Shown here: piece by piece, positions 52,486 through 60,622 of the stretch
Numbering within the stretch: the stretch's first letter is position 1
Layout: the number at the start of each line of letters is the position of its first letter
NCBI GenBank assembly: GCA_028278325.1
Contig: JANQEO010000072.1
Location: forward strand, 1 to 64,000
Direction of reading: 5' to 3'
Source of the DNA: Candidatus Binatia bacterium
GTDB lineage: Bacteria; Desulfobacterota; Binatia; UBA1149; JAJCZL01
DNA: 64,000 nt
Notes under the pieces: generated by a model
What the model saw: the letters and a program-made list of their open reading frames with translations, nothing else
Told to the model about the DNA's origin: nothing
Database searches by the model: none
Position numbers and translations under genes: made by a program

Positions 52486-53934
52486 ATGATCACCGACGTC
52501 GAAATCCGCCCCGCCAATATCGACCGCTTCAGCGAGCTCGTAGACGGCGGCGCCATGAGTTCCCTCATGGACCTAGCCGGGCACTACAAGAAGCTCCTCG
52601 ACGGCAGGACCGCTTGGAACATCAACTCGACAGCGGCCGGCGGAGGGGTGGCGGAGATGCTGCGTCCCCTACTCGGCTATGCGAACGGCTTGGGCTTCGA
52701 CACACGCTGGGCCGTGATCTCCGGTGACGGCCCCTTCTTCCAGGTCACCAAGAGGCTTCACAACGCGCTTCACGGCTCGGTCGGTGACGGCAGCCCCTTA
52801 GGCGACGAAGCGCGCCGCGCCTACGAGCACATCACGGACCTGAACTGGTCCGCGCTCAAAGATCGGATTCGGCCCGACGACCTCGTCATCCTGCACGACC
52901 CACAAACAGCGGGTCTCATCCCTTACCTCAAGACTTTGTGCTCGGGCGTGATCTGGCGATGCCACATCGGCCACGACACATGGCCCGCGGAAGTGGAACG
53001 CGGCTGGGAATTTCTCCGGCCTTACGTGACCCAAGCCGACCGTCTGGTGTTCAGCCGCGATGCCTACGTGCCGCACTTCGTCGACAAGGATCGAGTGGTA
53101 ATCGTTCCGCCCGTCATCGATCCGTTCTCGGTGAAAAACATGCATCTCGATGCGCCGAGCATTGCCGCGATCCTTCATGAGGCCGGCGTAACCGACGGAG
53201 ATCATCCCGGCGGTGTCGCCGCGTACAGGCGCGAAGACGGCACTACCGGATACGTGGAGCGGCGCGTACGCATGGAATCGGTCAACGGGCGCCCGACCGT
53301 CGAGAACCGGATCGTACTCCAGGTATCCAGATGGGACAGGCTCAAGGACCCGATCGGTGTGCTCAAGGGCTTCGCCAAGCTCGTCAGCGAACATGCGATC
53401 GCGGACAACATAGTATTGATCCTGGCCGGCCCTGAAACGGCCGCGGTATCGGACGACCCTGAGGGTGCCGTCGTGTACGCGGAAACGCAGGCAGCCTGGA
53501 AAGAGCTTCCCGAGCAGATCCGGCGCCGCTGCTACCTGGCGTCGATACCCATGGACGATCTCGAGGAAAACGCCGCGATCGTCAATGCTCTGCAGCGCCG
53601 CGCGTCAGTCATCGTACAGAAGAGTCTCCAGGAGGGCTTCGGCCTGACGGTCACCGAAGCGATGTGGAAGGCTCGGCCGATAGTGGCAAGCGGTGTCGGC
53701 GGCATCCAGGATCAGATCCAACACAGCGCCTCCGGCATGTTGCTGTCCAACCCTCACGACCTGGACGAGTTCGCGGCACATCTCGGCTCGGTGCTGAACG
53801 ACGACGCACTCGCCGATGCGCTAGGGACCTCGGCCTTCGAGCGTGTGGTAGCCGAGTATTTGGCGCTGGGCTCCTTGATGCGCTACGGCAACCTTCTCAC
53901 CGACGTTCTGCAGAACCGTAAAGCTTCGGCCTAG
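52486..53934 (+). CDS. treT: Trehalose synthase TreT-type glycosyltransferase (GT4)
   Basis: A 482-residue retaining GT-B enzyme. N-terminal features such as NINSTAAGGGVAEML, DLVILHDPQTAGLIPYL and WRCHIGHD correspond to TreT (nucleoside-diphosphate-glucose + glucose to trehalose). The C-terminal GT4 domain has ENRIVLQVSRWDRLKDP and QKSLQEGFGLTVTEAMWK (the E-x7-E-like motif). Bacterial and archaeal TreT enzymes are usually about 410-480 residues. The role may be osmoprotection. No other trehalose genes are nearby, so it is probably transcribed alone. No clear ribosome site; its end overlaps the convergent tesB gene by 4 bp. Confidence 0.85.
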   Translation: MITDVEIRPANIDRFSELVDGGAMSSLMDLAGHYKKLLDGRTAWNINSTAAGGGVAEMLRPLLGYANGLGFDTRWAVISGDGPFFQVTKRLHNALHGSVGDGSPLGDEARRAYEHITDLNWSALKDRIRPDDLVILHDPQTAGLIPYLKTLCSGVIWRCHIGHDTWPAEVERGWEFLRPYVTQADRLVFSRDAYVPHFVDKDRVVIVPPVIDPFSVKNMHLDAPSIAAILHEAGVTDGDHPGGVAAYRREDGTTGYVERRVRMESVNGRPTVENRIVLQVSRWDRLKDPIGVLKGFAKLVSEHAIADNIVLILAGPETAAVSDDPEGAVVYAETQAAWKELPEQIRRRCYLASIPMDDLEENAAIVNALQRRASVIVQKSLQEGFGLTVTEAMWKARPIVASGVGGIQDQIQHSASGMLLSNPHDLDEFAAHLGSVLNDDALADALGTSAFERVVAEYLALGSLMRYGNLLTDVLQNRKASA

Positions 53935-54782
53935 CGCGGCGTTCTCAGCAACACTTCCTGCGCCACTGAACACACCAACTGACCGCTACGGTCGAATATC
54001 ACCCCACGGGCGAGGCCTCTGGCACCGGTTGCCGCCGGAGAATCCTGCACGTAGAGCCACCAGTCATTGGCCCTCACGTCGTGATGAAACCACATGCAGT
54101 GGTCCAAACTGGCCGTCATCACGCCTTCATCCGACCAGTGGACGCCGTGAGGCTTCATGACCGTCTCCGTCAGTGTGTAGTCGGAAGCGTAGACGAGAAC
54201 GCACGTGTGCAAGAGCGGATCGTCGGGCATGTCGCCCTGGGCCCGCATCCACACCCTGGATGACGGTTCGCTGCCTGCCTGGGGCTTCCATCCGGGAGGA
54301 TCGCACCAACGGATGTCTATGGGACGCGTCTTGAATGCCCGGTCGGGGATCCGGCCGCGGTAGGGTTCGAGGCGCTCGGCAAGTGTCGGCAGGTCTTCGG
54401 GATCGGGTACGTCCGGCATCGGCAGCCCGTGCTCGACGCCGGGTTCGTCGGCATGGAAAGAGGCCGACATGTTGAAGATCGCTTCGCCATGCTGGACGGC
54501 AACCACCCTGCGGGTCGTAAAGGAGCGTCCGTCACGAATGCGATCGACGGTGTATAGGATAGGGGCGTCTACATCGCCCGGTCTAAGAAAGTAGGAGTGC
54601 AGCGAGTGCACCCGCCGCTGTTCATCGACGGTGCGCACGGCGGCAACCAACGCTTGGGCGGCCACCTGACCGCCGAACACCCTCGGCCTCTCCTCCTTCG
54701 GGCTGAAGCCCCTGAAGATGTTGACCTCGAGTTCCTCGAGATCGAGGATACCGAGGACGTGGTCGACATTGTCGACTACCAC
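53931..54782 (-). CDS. tesB: Acyl-CoA thioesterase II (TesB)
   Basis: A 283-residue double-hotdog thioesterase: LDLEELEVNIFRGFSP at the start, GGQVAAQALVAAVRTV, SLHSYFLRPGD, FTTRRVVAVQHGEAIFNMSASF, then the second hotdog with SLDHCMWFHHDVRANDWWLY and ARGVIFDRSGQLVCSVAQE, matching E. coli TesB. Catalytic Asp (LDHCMWFH), Thr/Ser and Gln (SVAQE) positions are conserved. It hydrolyses acyl-CoA to free acid and CoA. It starts with GTG, overlapping the stop of the upstream acyl-CoA dehydrogenase by 7 bp, so translation is coupled. Function likely in relieving acyl-CoA overload in the adjacent degradation pathway. Confidence 0.92.
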   Translation of the reverse strand: MVVDNVDHVLGILDLEELEVNIFRGFSPKEERPRVFGGQVAAQALVAAVRTVDEQRRVHSLHSYFLRPGDVDAPILYTVDRIRDGRSFTTRRVVAVQHGEAIFNMSASFHADEPGVEHGLPMPDVPDPEDLPTLAERLEPYRGRIPDRAFKTRPIDIRWCDPPGWKPQAGSEPSSRVWMRAQGDMPDDPLLHTCVLVYASDYTLTETVMKPHGVHWSDEGVMTASLDHCMWFHHDVRANDWWLYVQDSPAATGARGLARGVIFDRSGQLVCSVAQEVLLRTPR

Positions 54783-56626
54783 GCCGTCGAGAATCCGTGA
54801 TCGGGGATGTCGAGGGCGCTCCTGTCAGCCGAGTTGATCGCTGCGCACTTGGCATGCACGTCGGGCAACACGAAGTTCGCGTAGAACTTGGCCGACATCA
54901 CACGGCCAGCGTAAAAGTCGAACTCCTCCTGGCTCTGGTCGTCATCCTGGGTGCGAGCGTCTTCGGCGATCAACGCCGCCTCCAACAGGAGATGCGCCAC
55001 GGTAACCTCGGCCATGGCTTCGAGGAAGGGGCTGGCACACAGAGTCAGCTGATCGAGCTTGCCGCTCATCATGTACTGGATGATGTGCGTCCCGGCTCCC
55101 TGTAAAGCCTGGGCCGCCTCACGCAACGCGACGACTTCAGTACCCACTGCCGGATCCTCGGCATTCTCGGACACAAACTTGGTGAGTTCACCGGTGAAGT
55201 CGGTCAGATCCTGGCCGTGGCGGCCGCGCAGCTTTCTCACGACCAAGTCCAGAGCTTGGATGTGGTTGGTGCCCTCGTAGATAGAGAAGATCTTGGCGTC
55301 GCGCAGATACTGCTCGACCGGATTGTCCTTGACGAAGCCGGCTCCGCCGTAGACCTGGACCGCAAGCTCGCAGACCTTGAACCCCTGATCGGAACAGTAG
55401 GCCTTGACGATGGGCGTGAGCAGGTCGACCTGTCCGCGGTGGTATGCCGCAACATCCGGCTCGCTCTCCTTTTTGATATCTTCCATGTCTTGGTGCCAGG
55501 CGAGCTTGACGACCAGTGCACGCATACCTTCGACCTTGGACTTCATCTCCATGAGCATGCGCCTGACGTCGGAATGCTCGATGATGGCGACCTTCGGAGC
55601 CGTCGGATCCTTGAACGCCTTCACTGACGTCCCCTGGTGACGTTCGCGCGCATACGCCAACGCGTTCAGATATGCGGCGTTGGCAACCGCAAGGCCCTGT
55701 ATGCCGACGACTATGCGTGCCCCGTTCATCATCTGGAACATCTGCTTCATACCGGTGTTCTCGGCTTCACCGCAGAGATACCCCTCGCACTCGCCGTTCT
55801 CACCGAGGTTCAGCACTGCCGTCGACGAGGCCTTGATGCCGAGCTTGTTCTCGATCGAAGCCGTAACCACATCGTTGGGGCCGCCGAGACTACCGTCGTC
55901 GTTTACGCGGTACTTCGGCACGATGAAAAGAGAAATCCCCTTCGTACCGGGAGGCGCATCCTCCACGCGGGCCAACACCATATGAATGATGTTTTCGGTC
56001 ATGTCCTGGTCACCGCCGGAGATCCAGCACTTCGTGCCGGTGATCTTGTAGCGGTTGCCTTCGATACGAACGGCCTTCGTGGTTGCCGCTCCGACGTCCG
56101 AGCCCGCCTGAGGCTCGGAAAGACACATGGTCCCGGCAAACCGCCCGTCGAGCATGGGAGCAAGGAACTTCGCCTTCTCCTCCTCTCCGGCGAAGGTCGC
56201 TATCAGCTCCAGGGCCCCGTGCGTGAGACCGGGATACATACTGAAGGAGATGTTGGCGCTGCACTGCAGCTCGGTGAGAGCCGCGCCCACCGAGGCCGGA
56301 CCCTGATATCCCCCGGTGTCATGGCTGATGACGAAGTTCGGAAGGCCTAGTTCGTAGAGCTTCTGCCAGGCTTCCTTGAAGCCCGCCGGCGCCACCACCT
56401 GGCCGTTCTCCAGCGTGCACCCCTCACGGTCACCGCTGCCGTTGAGAGGCCCGGTGTACTCGTTGCAGAAGCGGACACACTGATCCATCAACATGTCGCA
56501 GTCTTCTCTACCGAGATGCGAAAACCGCTCTTCCTCGAACAAGTTCTGGACCCTGATGTGCTCGTATAGGGTGAACTGAAGCGACCTGAGGTCGGCCTTG
56601 AAGAAATTGATTGCTGCCTCCGACAT
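54776..56626 (-). CDS. Acyl-CoA dehydrogenase, long (DmdC/FadE5-like)
   Basis: About 616 residues from ATG 56626, which has AGGAGA eight bases upstream; an upstream in-frame extension is rejected. The length and the C-terminal helical extension fit the 600-residue ACAD group (DmdC, FadE5-like). Catalytic Glu is in SIYEGTNHIQALD (about residue 478), with LSEPQAGSDVGAA, TGTKCWISGG (FAD) and QVYGGAGFV also conserved. It dehydrogenates acyl-CoA with transfer to ETF. It overlaps tesB by 7 bp downstream. The next gene upstream on the same strand is a second acyl-CoA dehydrogenase (160-bp gap). Confidence 0.92.
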   Translation of the reverse strand: MSEAAINFFKADLRSLQFTLYEHIRVQNLFEEERFSHLGREDCDMLMDQCVRFCNEYTGPLNGSGDREGCTLENGQVVAPAGFKEAWQKLYELGLPNFVISHDTGGYQGPASVGAALTELQCSANISFSMYPGLTHGALELIATFAGEEEKAKFLAPMLDGRFAGTMCLSEPQAGSDVGAATTKAVRIEGNRYKITGTKCWISGGDQDMTENIIHMVLARVEDAPPGTKGISLFIVPKYRVNDDGSLGGPNDVVTASIENKLGIKASSTAVLNLGENGECEGYLCGEAENTGMKQMFQMMNGARIVVGIQGLAVANAAYLNALAYARERHQGTSVKAFKDPTAPKVAIIEHSDVRRMLMEMKSKVEGMRALVVKLAWHQDMEDIKKESEPDVAAYHRGQVDLLTPIVKAYCSDQGFKVCELAVQVYGGAGFVKDNPVEQYLRDAKIFSIYEGTNHIQALDLVVRKLRGRHGQDLTDFTGELTKFVSENAEDPAVGTEVVALREAAQALQGAGTHIIQYMMSGKLDQLTLCASPFLEAMAEVTVAHLLLEAALIAEDARTQDDDQSQEEFDFYAGRVMSAKFYANFVLPDVHAKCAAINSADRSALDIPDHGFSTAW

Positions 56627-56786
56627 TCGAAGTATCTCCTTATTGACCGCTAAGGGGGATTCGCGTGCTTCGCGGGGGGCTGCCGGCAAGCCTCAAGGGT
56701 GCCGTGGGCGGAATGTTGGTTCGAACGGGCGTCGTTAGCAAGCGACGGTCCGGCCGCCCCCCTACCTGAGGAAGGCCGGGGCGCAG

Positions 56787-57938
56787 CTAGCCGCCGATCT
56801 GCCTGGTAAGATCTCGGGTTATGTTCTTTTGGTGACTCTCCAGCGTGCCGCCGCCTATCTCGTTGAGCTTGGCATCGCGCAGCAGCCGCTCGACCTTGTA
56901 CTCGCTCGAATAGCCGTATCCGCCCAGGACCTGGACTGCGGCGTCGGCGATTTCCTTTGCCACCGGCGCCACGAAGAGCTTGGCGGCGTCAGTTCCCAGG
57001 CGGTTGCGCGATCCGGGCGCCACCTTCGCCGCCTCCCGGTAAACGAGGCTGCGAGCCGCCTCGGCCTTGGCGTAGGATTCCCCGATATACTTCTGGATCT
57101 GGCCGAACTCGGCTATCGGCTTGCCGAACGCTTTACGTTGACAGGAGTACTCGACCATCTCTCTGCAACATCTGTCGGCTATACCAAGGCTGATAGCGGC
57201 GAGGCACAAACGCTCGATCTCGAGATTCCGCATCATGCAGGTGATGCCGCCTCCCTCTTCGCCGAGCAGATTCGAAGCGGGGACCTCGCAGTCTTCGAAG
57301 GTGAGCTCACACATCGTGGACGCGCGCATCCCCATCTTCTTGATCGGCTTGCCCGAACTGAAGCCCGGGAAATCGCGTTCTACTACGAAGGCGGTGATCG
57401 CCCCTTCAACCTTCGCATACACGAGCAGATAGTCGGCCTCGTTGCCGTTGGTTATGAAGGTCTTGGCTCCGTTCAACACATAGGTGTCACCACGACGCAC
57501 GGCAGTGGTCGACATGCCCAGGACATCGGTGCCGGCGCCGGGCTCGGTCATGCCCATGGCCCCGATGCGCTCGCCTGACAAGACTCCCGGCAGGATGCGT
57601 GACCGCTGCCCGCCATCGGCGGCGTTGTAGAAGTTGTTGACGAACAGCAGGCAGTGCGCGAGATACGCCAGGGTAAAACCGGGATCGCTCTTGGCCATCT
57701 CGTGATGGGCGATCACGGCCGCCACCGCGTCCAGGCCGGCTCCTCCGTCTTCGACGGGGACTGTAAGTCCGTGCAGGCCCAACTCTCCGCAGCGGCGGAT
57801 CAACTCGACGTTGAGCGTGCCCTCTTCGTCATGCTGTTCGGCCTGAGGTTCTATCTCGGCTTCGGTGAACCGCGCGACCGTGTCGCGCAACATGGCGTGT
57901 TCAGGGGTCGGTGCGAGAAGTGATTCGTCGCTGTTCAT
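56787..57938 (-). CDS. Acyl-CoA dehydrogenase (383 residues)
   Basis: A flavoprotein dehydrogenase of standard length. Conserved parts: MGMTEPGAGTDVLGM, LNGAKTFITNGNEAD, CVQ-free FAD helix LEIERLCLAAISLGIADRC, AFGKPIAEFGQIQKYIG, and QVLGGYGYSSEYKVERLLRDAKL. The IYEGT Glu is replaced (IGGGTLESH), and a Glu in the EIERL helix is in place, as in isovaleryl-type enzymes. It shares the strand and a 12-bp gap with the upstream serine acetyltransferase gene, an unusual partner, so co-transcription may be incidental. Confidence 0.9.
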   Translation of the reverse strand: MNSDESLLAPTPEHAMLRDTVARFTEAEIEPQAEQHDEEGTLNVELIRRCGELGLHGLTVPVEDGGAGLDAVAAVIAHHEMAKSDPGFTLAYLAHCLLFVNNFYNAADGGQRSRILPGVLSGERIGAMGMTEPGAGTDVLGMSTTAVRRGDTYVLNGAKTFITNGNEADYLLVYAKVEGAITAFVVERDFPGFSSGKPIKKMGMRASTMCELTFEDCEVPASNLLGEEGGGITCMMRNLEIERLCLAAISLGIADRCCREMVEYSCQRKAFGKPIAEFGQIQKYIGESYAKAEAARSLVYREAAKVAPGSRNRLGTDAAKLFVAPVAKEIADAAVQVLGGYGYSSEYKVERLLRDAKLNEIGGGTLESHQKNITRDLTRQIGG

Positions 57939-57950
57939 CCGGCTCAGGTC

Positions 57951-58904
57951 CTAGTCGGCAGCGCCGGCTTTCTTGGCGGCCGGCCTTTTGGCCTCGGCGT
58001 TCTGCGAGTTGCCGGTCATCGAATAGGTGACGCGGGTGTTGGGAGACACCGACTCGGTAAGCCAGACGTTGGCGCCGATGACCGAGCCGGCACCAACGAT
58101 GGTATCACCGCCGAGGATCGTCGCCCCTGCGTAGACGGTGACACCGTCTTCAATCGTCGGGTGCCTCTTGATCTCCCGTATCACTTCTCCCAGTTCGTCG
58201 CGGGGAATGGACAGCGCCCCGAGGGTAACGCCTTGGTATAGCTTCACGTCGGAGCCTATCACCGCGGTTTCTCCGATCACGATGCCGGTGCCGTGATCGA
58301 TGAAGAACCTGTCCCCGATCGTAGCGCCGGGGTGTATGTCGATCCCTGTGCGGCCATGTGCCGACTCCGTCATGATGCGAGGGATCATCGGAACCGACTC
58401 GAGGTAGAATTCATGAGCGATGCGGTAGACGGTGACCGCCTGTATCGCCGGATAGCTGAATATGATCTCCTCGATGCTCTTGGCCGCCGGATCACCCTGG
58501 AAGGTGGCCTGAACGTCCTTGCTGAGACTCTCGCGAATCGCGGGCAGGCGCTCGAAAACGGTCAGGACGGCCGCCTCGCTGGCCTCGACGTCCTCGGGCG
58601 CGGGCGAGCCTCCGCCTTCCCGGCCGTAGACCACCGCTCTGGAAATCTGCTCGACCAAGATCTCGAAGGCACGGTAAAGATGCTCACCGATAGATTGTCT
58701 CAAGTTCACGGGGCTGAGCATGCTCGTCGAGTAGAAGCCCATGTACATGACATGGGTAAGGTGCCATAGCGCATCGACGACCTTGCGCTGGTTCGGCAGC
58801 GCAGCGCTCTCCAAACTGTCGATGCTCCGCCCCAAGCCGTAGGTATCGGCGACGCTGTCGATTACGCCTTCCAGGCGCGACTCTGCTCGTTCACGACTCT
58901 TCAC
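57951..58904 (-). CDS. cysE: Serine O-acetyltransferase (CysE/SatA-like)
   Basis: A 317-residue left-handed beta-helix acetyltransferase. The N-terminal 150 residues are helical (RKVVDALWHLTHVMYMGFY); the hexapeptide repeats begin with GIDIHPGATIGDRFFIDHG and continue through VIGSDVKLYQGVTLGAL and VYAGATILGGDTIVGAGSVIG. The catalytic His (FIDHGTG) and the Asp-His-Gly environment match serine acetyltransferase. Serine + acetyl-CoA gives O-acetylserine for cysteine synthesis. At about 317 residues it fits the longer SatA/EpsC forms. A GTG start. No cysteine synthase is adjacent; the acyl-CoA dehydrogenase follows 12 bp downstream. Confidence 0.9.
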   Translation of the reverse strand: MKSRERAESRLEGVIDSVADTYGLGRSIDSLESAALPNQRKVVDALWHLTHVMYMGFYSTSMLSPVNLRQSIGEHLYRAFEILVEQISRAVVYGREGGGSPAPEDVEASEAAVLTVFERLPAIRESLSKDVQATFQGDPAAKSIEEIIFSYPAIQAVTVYRIAHEFYLESVPMIPRIMTESAHGRTGIDIHPGATIGDRFFIDHGTGIVIGETAVIGSDVKLYQGVTLGALSIPRDELGEVIREIKRHPTIEDGVTVYAGATILGGDTIVGAGSVIGANVWLTESVSPNTRVTYSMTGNSQNAEAKRPAAKKAGAAD

Positions 58905-58955
58905 GTCTGACCTTCAGAGAATACGGTAGCGGGCAACTGCAGCATACTCCAGCCG

Positions 58956-59462
58956 TCACGATGCCCCGGGGTCTGCAAGATCGGCCAAAGCCGCCAGGGC
59001 GCTGCCATCCAAGCGGAAAGTAGTCCAGTCCGACAGGGGATTCCCTCCGGCCGCCTCGTAGAATCGTACGGCGGGTTCGTTCCAGTCCAGAACGGCCCAC
59101 TCGAGACGAGCGCATCCGCGTTCGACCGCGACAGCCGCCACAGCCCTCAACAGCGCCATGCCCGCTCCACGGCCGCGAAACGTCTTCGGAACGAACAGGT
59201 CCTCCAGGTACACGCCGGGCTCTCCGACGAAGGTGCTGTAGGTATGGAAGAATAGCGCGTAGCCGCAGGGCTCGCCTTCGAACTCGGCGATGAGGGCCTC
59301 TGCATACGGGCGGGGTCCGAACAGGTGGGCGCCCAACGCTTGCTCGTCGGCGGTCACCAAGTGTGAGAGCCGCTCGTATTCGGCCAGCTCCCGTATCATG
59401 TTGAGTATGACGGGACCGTCAGCCTCGACCGCGCGACGCACGCTGACGCCGGCGCGGCTCAT
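58956..59462 (-). CDS. GNAT-family N-acetyltransferase
   Basis: A 168-residue GNAT protein. The acetyl-CoA loop FVPKTFRGRGAGMALLRAVA (about residue 90), the C-terminal Y in AVRFYEAAGG and the FFHTYSTFVGEPGVYLEDL strand are characteristic, and the W-x-x-F-R-L ending resembles diamine/spermidine acetyltransferase SSAT. The ATG at 59462 shares its last base with the stop of the lipoprotein gene (TGATG), showing translational coupling; an in-frame GTG three bases upstream is also possible. Substrate is likely a polyamine or amine by homology, not proven. Confidence 0.87.
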   Translation of the reverse strand: MSRAGVSVRRAVEADGPVILNMIRELAEYERLSHLVTADEQALGAHLFGPRPYAEALIAEFEGEPCGYALFFHTYSTFVGEPGVYLEDLFVPKTFRGRGAGMALLRAVAAVAVERGCARLEWAVLDWNEPAVRFYEAAGGNPLSDWTTFRLDGSALAALADLADPGAS

Positions 59463-60418
59463 CACCCCAGAGAGCCGTAGCTGCCGTCGTCCTCTACGGA
59501 AAAGGTGATCTCGGTGTCGTCGGCCTCGAACACCTTGATTCGGAACTCTTTGAACTCCAGTTCGCGCTTGGCGGAATCGAACAAAATGTCGAGAGTGTAG
59601 ATCGGTATGTCACCGGAGAAAGGACTGTACTCGCGATAGGTCATCTCGAGCATCTCGCCCGACGCCCCGTTCTTCGTGCCTCTGTAAACGAGATCGTAGT
59701 TGAGCCGCGACGGCCCTTCCCTGATCGTGTCCGCTTCCTTGTACTCGAAGAGGGGATCCGTCGTCGGCAACGGTATGTCGAGGATGCCGAAGCTGAGCGG
59801 CAGCCCGACTGCGTCGGTTACCGTGGTGTTGCCTTTGCGCCAGGCGACGTTCTGGTCCTCGAGAATTCGCCCGAACTTGTCAGCGAGGATGTACAACACC
59901 CCACCCTCGACGTTGACGGCGATCAGGTAGACGGGATCCTCTATGCCGCGTCCGGCGACTACGCCCGGCACGAACAACTCATCACCGGTACGGGCCGCGA
60001 GCTTGGAGTACGGTACGTCCAAGCACGCACGTGGTTCGTTGGTCCCTATACCGGCCCGTTTCTTGGCAACACACCGGACGCCGAAGTCACGTCTTGCCAC
60101 GGCCGCAACGACCTTGGCTCGCGACGTGTGGTTGCGTATCGACACGACCGGCTCCCCCACCTCGACTGTCGTGCGGCCGCCCAGGTCGTAACCACGACTG
60201 ACTACCGTCCTGGCGATCGTCGGTGCGTCACCCATGTGCAACTCGCCCTCGGCCCGCTCCTGGACCATCTCGAGACGAGCATGAGGTTTGACTTTGGTTC
60301 CGCGCTTGGGGCCCGGCAGTGTCGCAAGGTTCCCCGTCGAGCAGCCCGACGCCAGCACGGCGAGGCTCAAGGTTGCAGTCAGAGCGAGCGTGGAGTTTCT
60401 TCTTGCAGTTCCAGCCAT
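59462..60418 (-). CDS. Putative lipoprotein of unknown function
   Basis: A 318-residue protein with a lipoprotein signal: a hydrophobic helix (LALTATLSLAVLASGC) with the lipobox LASGC (Cys at about residue 26), pointing to outer-membrane or inner-membrane lipid anchoring. The rest is beta-rich with segments such as LFVPGVVAGRG, VYLIAVNVEGGVLYILADKFG and FSGDIPIYTLDILFDSAKRELEF. Two Cys (VRCVAKK, RACLDV) may pair. No named domain is recognised. A GGGAAG ribosome site precedes the ATG. It is the first gene of a minus-strand run into GNAT and CysE, and is translationally coupled to GNAT. Confidence 0.75.
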   Translation of the reverse strand: MAGTARRNSTLALTATLSLAVLASGCSTGNLATLPGPKRGTKVKPHARLEMVQERAEGELHMGDAPTIARTVVSRGYDLGGRTTVEVGEPVVSIRNHTSRAKVVAAVARRDFGVRCVAKKRAGIGTNEPRACLDVPYSKLAARTGDELFVPGVVAGRGIEDPVYLIAVNVEGGVLYILADKFGRILEDQNVAWRKGNTTVTDAVGLPLSFGILDIPLPTTDPLFEYKEADTIREGPSRLNYDLVYRGTKNGASGEMLEMTYREYSPFSGDIPIYTLDILFDSAKRELEFKEFRIKVFEADDTEITFSVEDDGSYGSLG

Positions 60419-60536
60419 GGCAACTTCCCAGGGGCGAAGCGGCTGCTCGCCGACCCCACCGTCAAAGGGTGTATTCAGGGTTGAATACTAGAACGGTTGG
60501 GCCCGGCATAGCCAGGGGGTGAGAGCCGGGATTCCG

Positions 60537-60569
60537 GGCGTTTATGGGGGGAAATGCCCCCTAAACGCC
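60537..60569. terminator. Long bulged hairpin between the hybrid kinase and lipoprotein genes
   Basis: Arms GGCGTTTA (60537-60544) and TAAACGCC (60562-60569) plus GGGGG (60546-60550) and CCCCC (60557-60561) form 13 bp with one bulged base and a GAAATG loop. It is 53 bp after the kinase stop. No T-run follows on either strand. It may terminate, protect an mRNA end, or be a repeat unit. Confidence 0.45.
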
Positions 60570-60622
60570 TCGCTGAGGGGGCCTCGCAGCCTCCCGTTAG
60601 GGCCCCGGAGGGCTCGGAGCGC

